Shown: positions 62,470-64,000 of the stretch, in pieces
How the letters are laid out: the number at the start of each line of letters is the position of its first letter
How positions within the stretch are numbered: position 1 is the stretch's first letter
Assembly: GCA_013365365.1 (NCBI GenBank)
Contig: JABVXU010000018.1
Span: 310,001-374,000, forward strand
Length of the DNA stretch: 64,000 bases
Direction of reading: 5' to 3'
From: Cruorifilaria tuberocauda
Lineage: Eukaryota > Nematoda > Chromadorea > Rhabditida > Onchocercidae
The notes under the pieces: generated by a model
The model's database searches: none
What the model saw: only the letters and a program-made list of their open reading frames with translations
What the model was told of the DNA's origin: nothing
Position numbers and translations under genes: made by a program

Positions 62470-63541
62470 TTAAATGTCACTTTTTGATGAACCACTTTTT
62501 GAGTTTCGATCGGCATTATTCTGTGGACAATGCTCGAATATATTCCTTTCCAATGGAGAAAATTTTGGAATAACTTGACAAATTTTTTTCCTAAAATATC
62601 AAATTGTATAGTAAATGAAATTTTCATACTTGCTTCAATTAACTTAAGCAGATTATTTTCTTAGAAATTAAAAAAAAACTTGTTATGATACTTCTTGATG
62701 TATATTCTTCCACGTAAACGTTTACGACCAATTCGATCAGCTGTGCATAAAGTATTATTGCATGCATTCAAGATTGGTACCGCGTAAAATTCACGCCAAT
62801 TATTACCAATTACAAGGCAATGTCCCTGGAAAGAACGATTAAGACTTAATTTATAATGATTACACGTATCACGTAAGAAGAAACTGAAGATATACCTCTG
62901 ATGGATTCTTTATGTATGATATTGCACTGCTAGTTTTTCTTCCGTTGCATGTTTCTTCCAATCGATCAACTTGTGCTGTAGCTTTCACTGAAAAATGATC
63001 ATAATCGAGATTTATTGCATCAGTCATTCCATTATCAATTTAATCATCAATGATAACAATTGCAATTGTTTTATCTTAAAAATTTCATTATTAACCGATG
63101 GTATATGAACCCAAATTCAAAAAAACAAAAATTTTTGCTTATAGAAATTCAAGTGTATTCTCACTAGCATCTTCTTCCGCTCCAGCTGCTTTTCTTGATT
63201 CTTGGGTACTTTGATCCGTTTCATCATTTTTTATCACTGAAATATTTTGTTGTTGTGCACCTTCATTGATATTAGCATCGTTTTTCATTTTCATACTATC
63301 TCCTTGTTGATCTTTTGGCTCTTTTGACTGCAAATATTTAAAAAATTATGATTGAATTGATTGGAAATGTTCAAATTTGTATTCAGTTGTTTTTTTTTGT
63401 TTTTAAGACAGATGGAAATTTGTTGCTTCAAAATTTATGATTAAAACTACTCACTTCAGTAGATTTTATCGAATCATTTAGTGATTCATTCGAATTAACT
63501 TCTTTTGTTTTTATCAACTGCTTGGGGTTTCCTTCTCCCAT
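62470..63541 (-). CDS. Unrecognised 198-residue protein
   Basis: Five exons in transcript order: 63455-63541, 63165-63327, 62896-62987, 62692-62825, 62470-62590. They total 597 nt with agreeing phases and good splice sites, for example TTTGCAG before 63327 and TTTTTCAG before 62987. Residues 1-85 are charged, Gln/Lys/Glu-rich and probably disordered (start MGEGNPKQLIKTKE). Residues about 86-165 look folded: ATAQVDRLEETCNGRK, SAISYIKNPSEGHCLVIG, NNWREFYAVPILNACNN, then a basic block RIGRKRLRGR with a KKK cluster at an exon join. The tail is Ser/Asn-rich. No signal peptide or membrane segment is seen. I do not recognise a family and assign no function. Reading past the second donor would instead give a shorter product ending ENTLEFL at 63139. 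It lies upstream of DBF4 on the same strand. Confidence 0.75.
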
Positions 63542-63772
63542 TGTTTGTAGTTGTGTAACACGAAAAGGTCTTCCAAAGCCAAAAAAAAGCGAAAATAATT
63601 AAAACATAAAGATAACAAACAACCTTATCACGTGATAATTTTATTTCGCTTATCTCTACATCACATACGATATTTCATCTAACTGTAATTGACATTTTTA
63701 ATATGTTAAATTGAAATGACGGGAAGTTAAGAAAAAGGAAATTTAACCAAATTTATAATTTCAACTAAAAAA
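63542..63772. promoter_or_regulatory. Divergent intergenic region
   Basis: 231 bp between the minus-strand start at 63541 and the plus-strand ATG at 63773. Probably holds promoter sequence for the minus gene; contains CACGTGATAA at 63630-63639 (an E-box overlapping a GATA core). No further element is clear. Confidence 0.35.
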
Positions 63773-63988
63773 ATGGAAGTAAAATTAATTTCGAAAGATT
63801 CACTTCTCACGTGTACCGTTCTTGGCATTCTATTAGCGTTTCGCGATGATTTAACAAAAGCGAATAGGTTCAGGCATATCATTTTTTCAAGAAATTTCGG
63901 TACTCTTTTATCAGCACAAAATATCAATAAAATTGTTACAATTAGCTGTAGAAAAGGAAAATTAAATCATGAAGTGCAATATTTTTAG
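63773..63988 (+). CDS. Possible small gene, 71 codons, unknown
   Basis: ATG at 63773 follows CTAAAAAA and the frame runs to a TAG at 63988. The product begins MEVKLISKDSLLTCTVLGIL and continues AFRDDLTKANRFRHIIFSRN, with mixed amino-acid use unlike the AT-driven frames elsewhere. An intron donor at 63948 (AGCT|GTAGAA) could instead splice it to an exon outside the window. No family is recognised. Confidence 0.4.
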   Translation: MEVKLISKDSLLTCTVLGILLAFRDDLTKANRFRHIIFSRNFGTLLSAQNINKIVTISCRKGKLNHEVQYF

Positions 63989-64000
63989 ATTGAAAATACT

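Noticed and set aside
1..64000. tRNA, rRNA, spliced-leader RNA and known nematode microRNA genes
   Set aside because: By eye I found no A-box/B-box pair with a cloverleaf, no rRNA core sequence, no SL1 leader sequence and no familiar let-7, lin-4 or mir-1 seed-plus-arm. A covariance-model scan would be the proper test.

Overview
The window is eukaryotic and very AT-rich. It has short exons split by introns with GT donors and TTTYAG/TTTTAG acceptors, and coding exons that open a few bases after an acceptor-like tract, as expected where a spliced leader is trans-spliced. Together with the gene set (a nematode-type BAZ2, a compact DBF4, a Yurt/EPB41L5-type FERM protein) and a decayed bacterial purA fragment, this suggests a nematode, most plausibly a filarial worm that carries or once carried an alphaproteobacterial (Wolbachia-like) endosymbiont. 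The species is not determined here.

Layout. (1) 1-8161, minus strand: a multi-exon FERM-domain gene of the EPB41L4B/EPB41L5 (Yurt) family. Its first coding exon is at 8044-8142 and its Ser/Thr-rich tail runs off the left edge. (2) 8162-44776: about 36.6 kb with no convincing host gene. It holds a purA pseudogene fragment (8643-8892), a 209-bp TA-flanked inverted-repeat element (16595-16803), a 26-bp minisatellite (about 19.7-20.0 kb), many microsatellites, a GC-richer island near 30.6-31.5 kb, and an unexplained 61-codon open stretch at 43583-43768. (3) 44777-54966, plus strand: a complete 27-exon BAZ2 homologue of 1585 residues (MBD/TAM, DDT, WHIM-like motifs, two PHD fingers, bromodomain). 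(4) 54967-59382: no recognisable gene. (5) 59383-61436, minus strand: a complete six-exon DBF4 homologue of 308 residues. (6) 62470-63541, minus strand: a five-exon, 198-residue protein I do not recognise. (7) 63773-63988, plus strand: a possible small gene starting divergently from it.

Functional reading. BAZ2 proteins are the large non-catalytic partners of ISWI remodellers. DBF4 activates the CDC7 kinase at replication origins. EPB41L5/Yurt proteins sit at the cortex of polarised epithelia. They need not act together; BAZ2 and DBF4 are simply convergent. DBF4 and the unknown gene upstream share a strand, about 1 kb apart, so an operon is possible but unproven.

Exon models were built by hand from splice sites, reading phase and family similarity. 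BAZ2 (4758 nt), DBF4 (927 nt) and the 198-residue gene (597 nt) each sum to an uninterrupted frame, which supports the models, but transcripts were not available.
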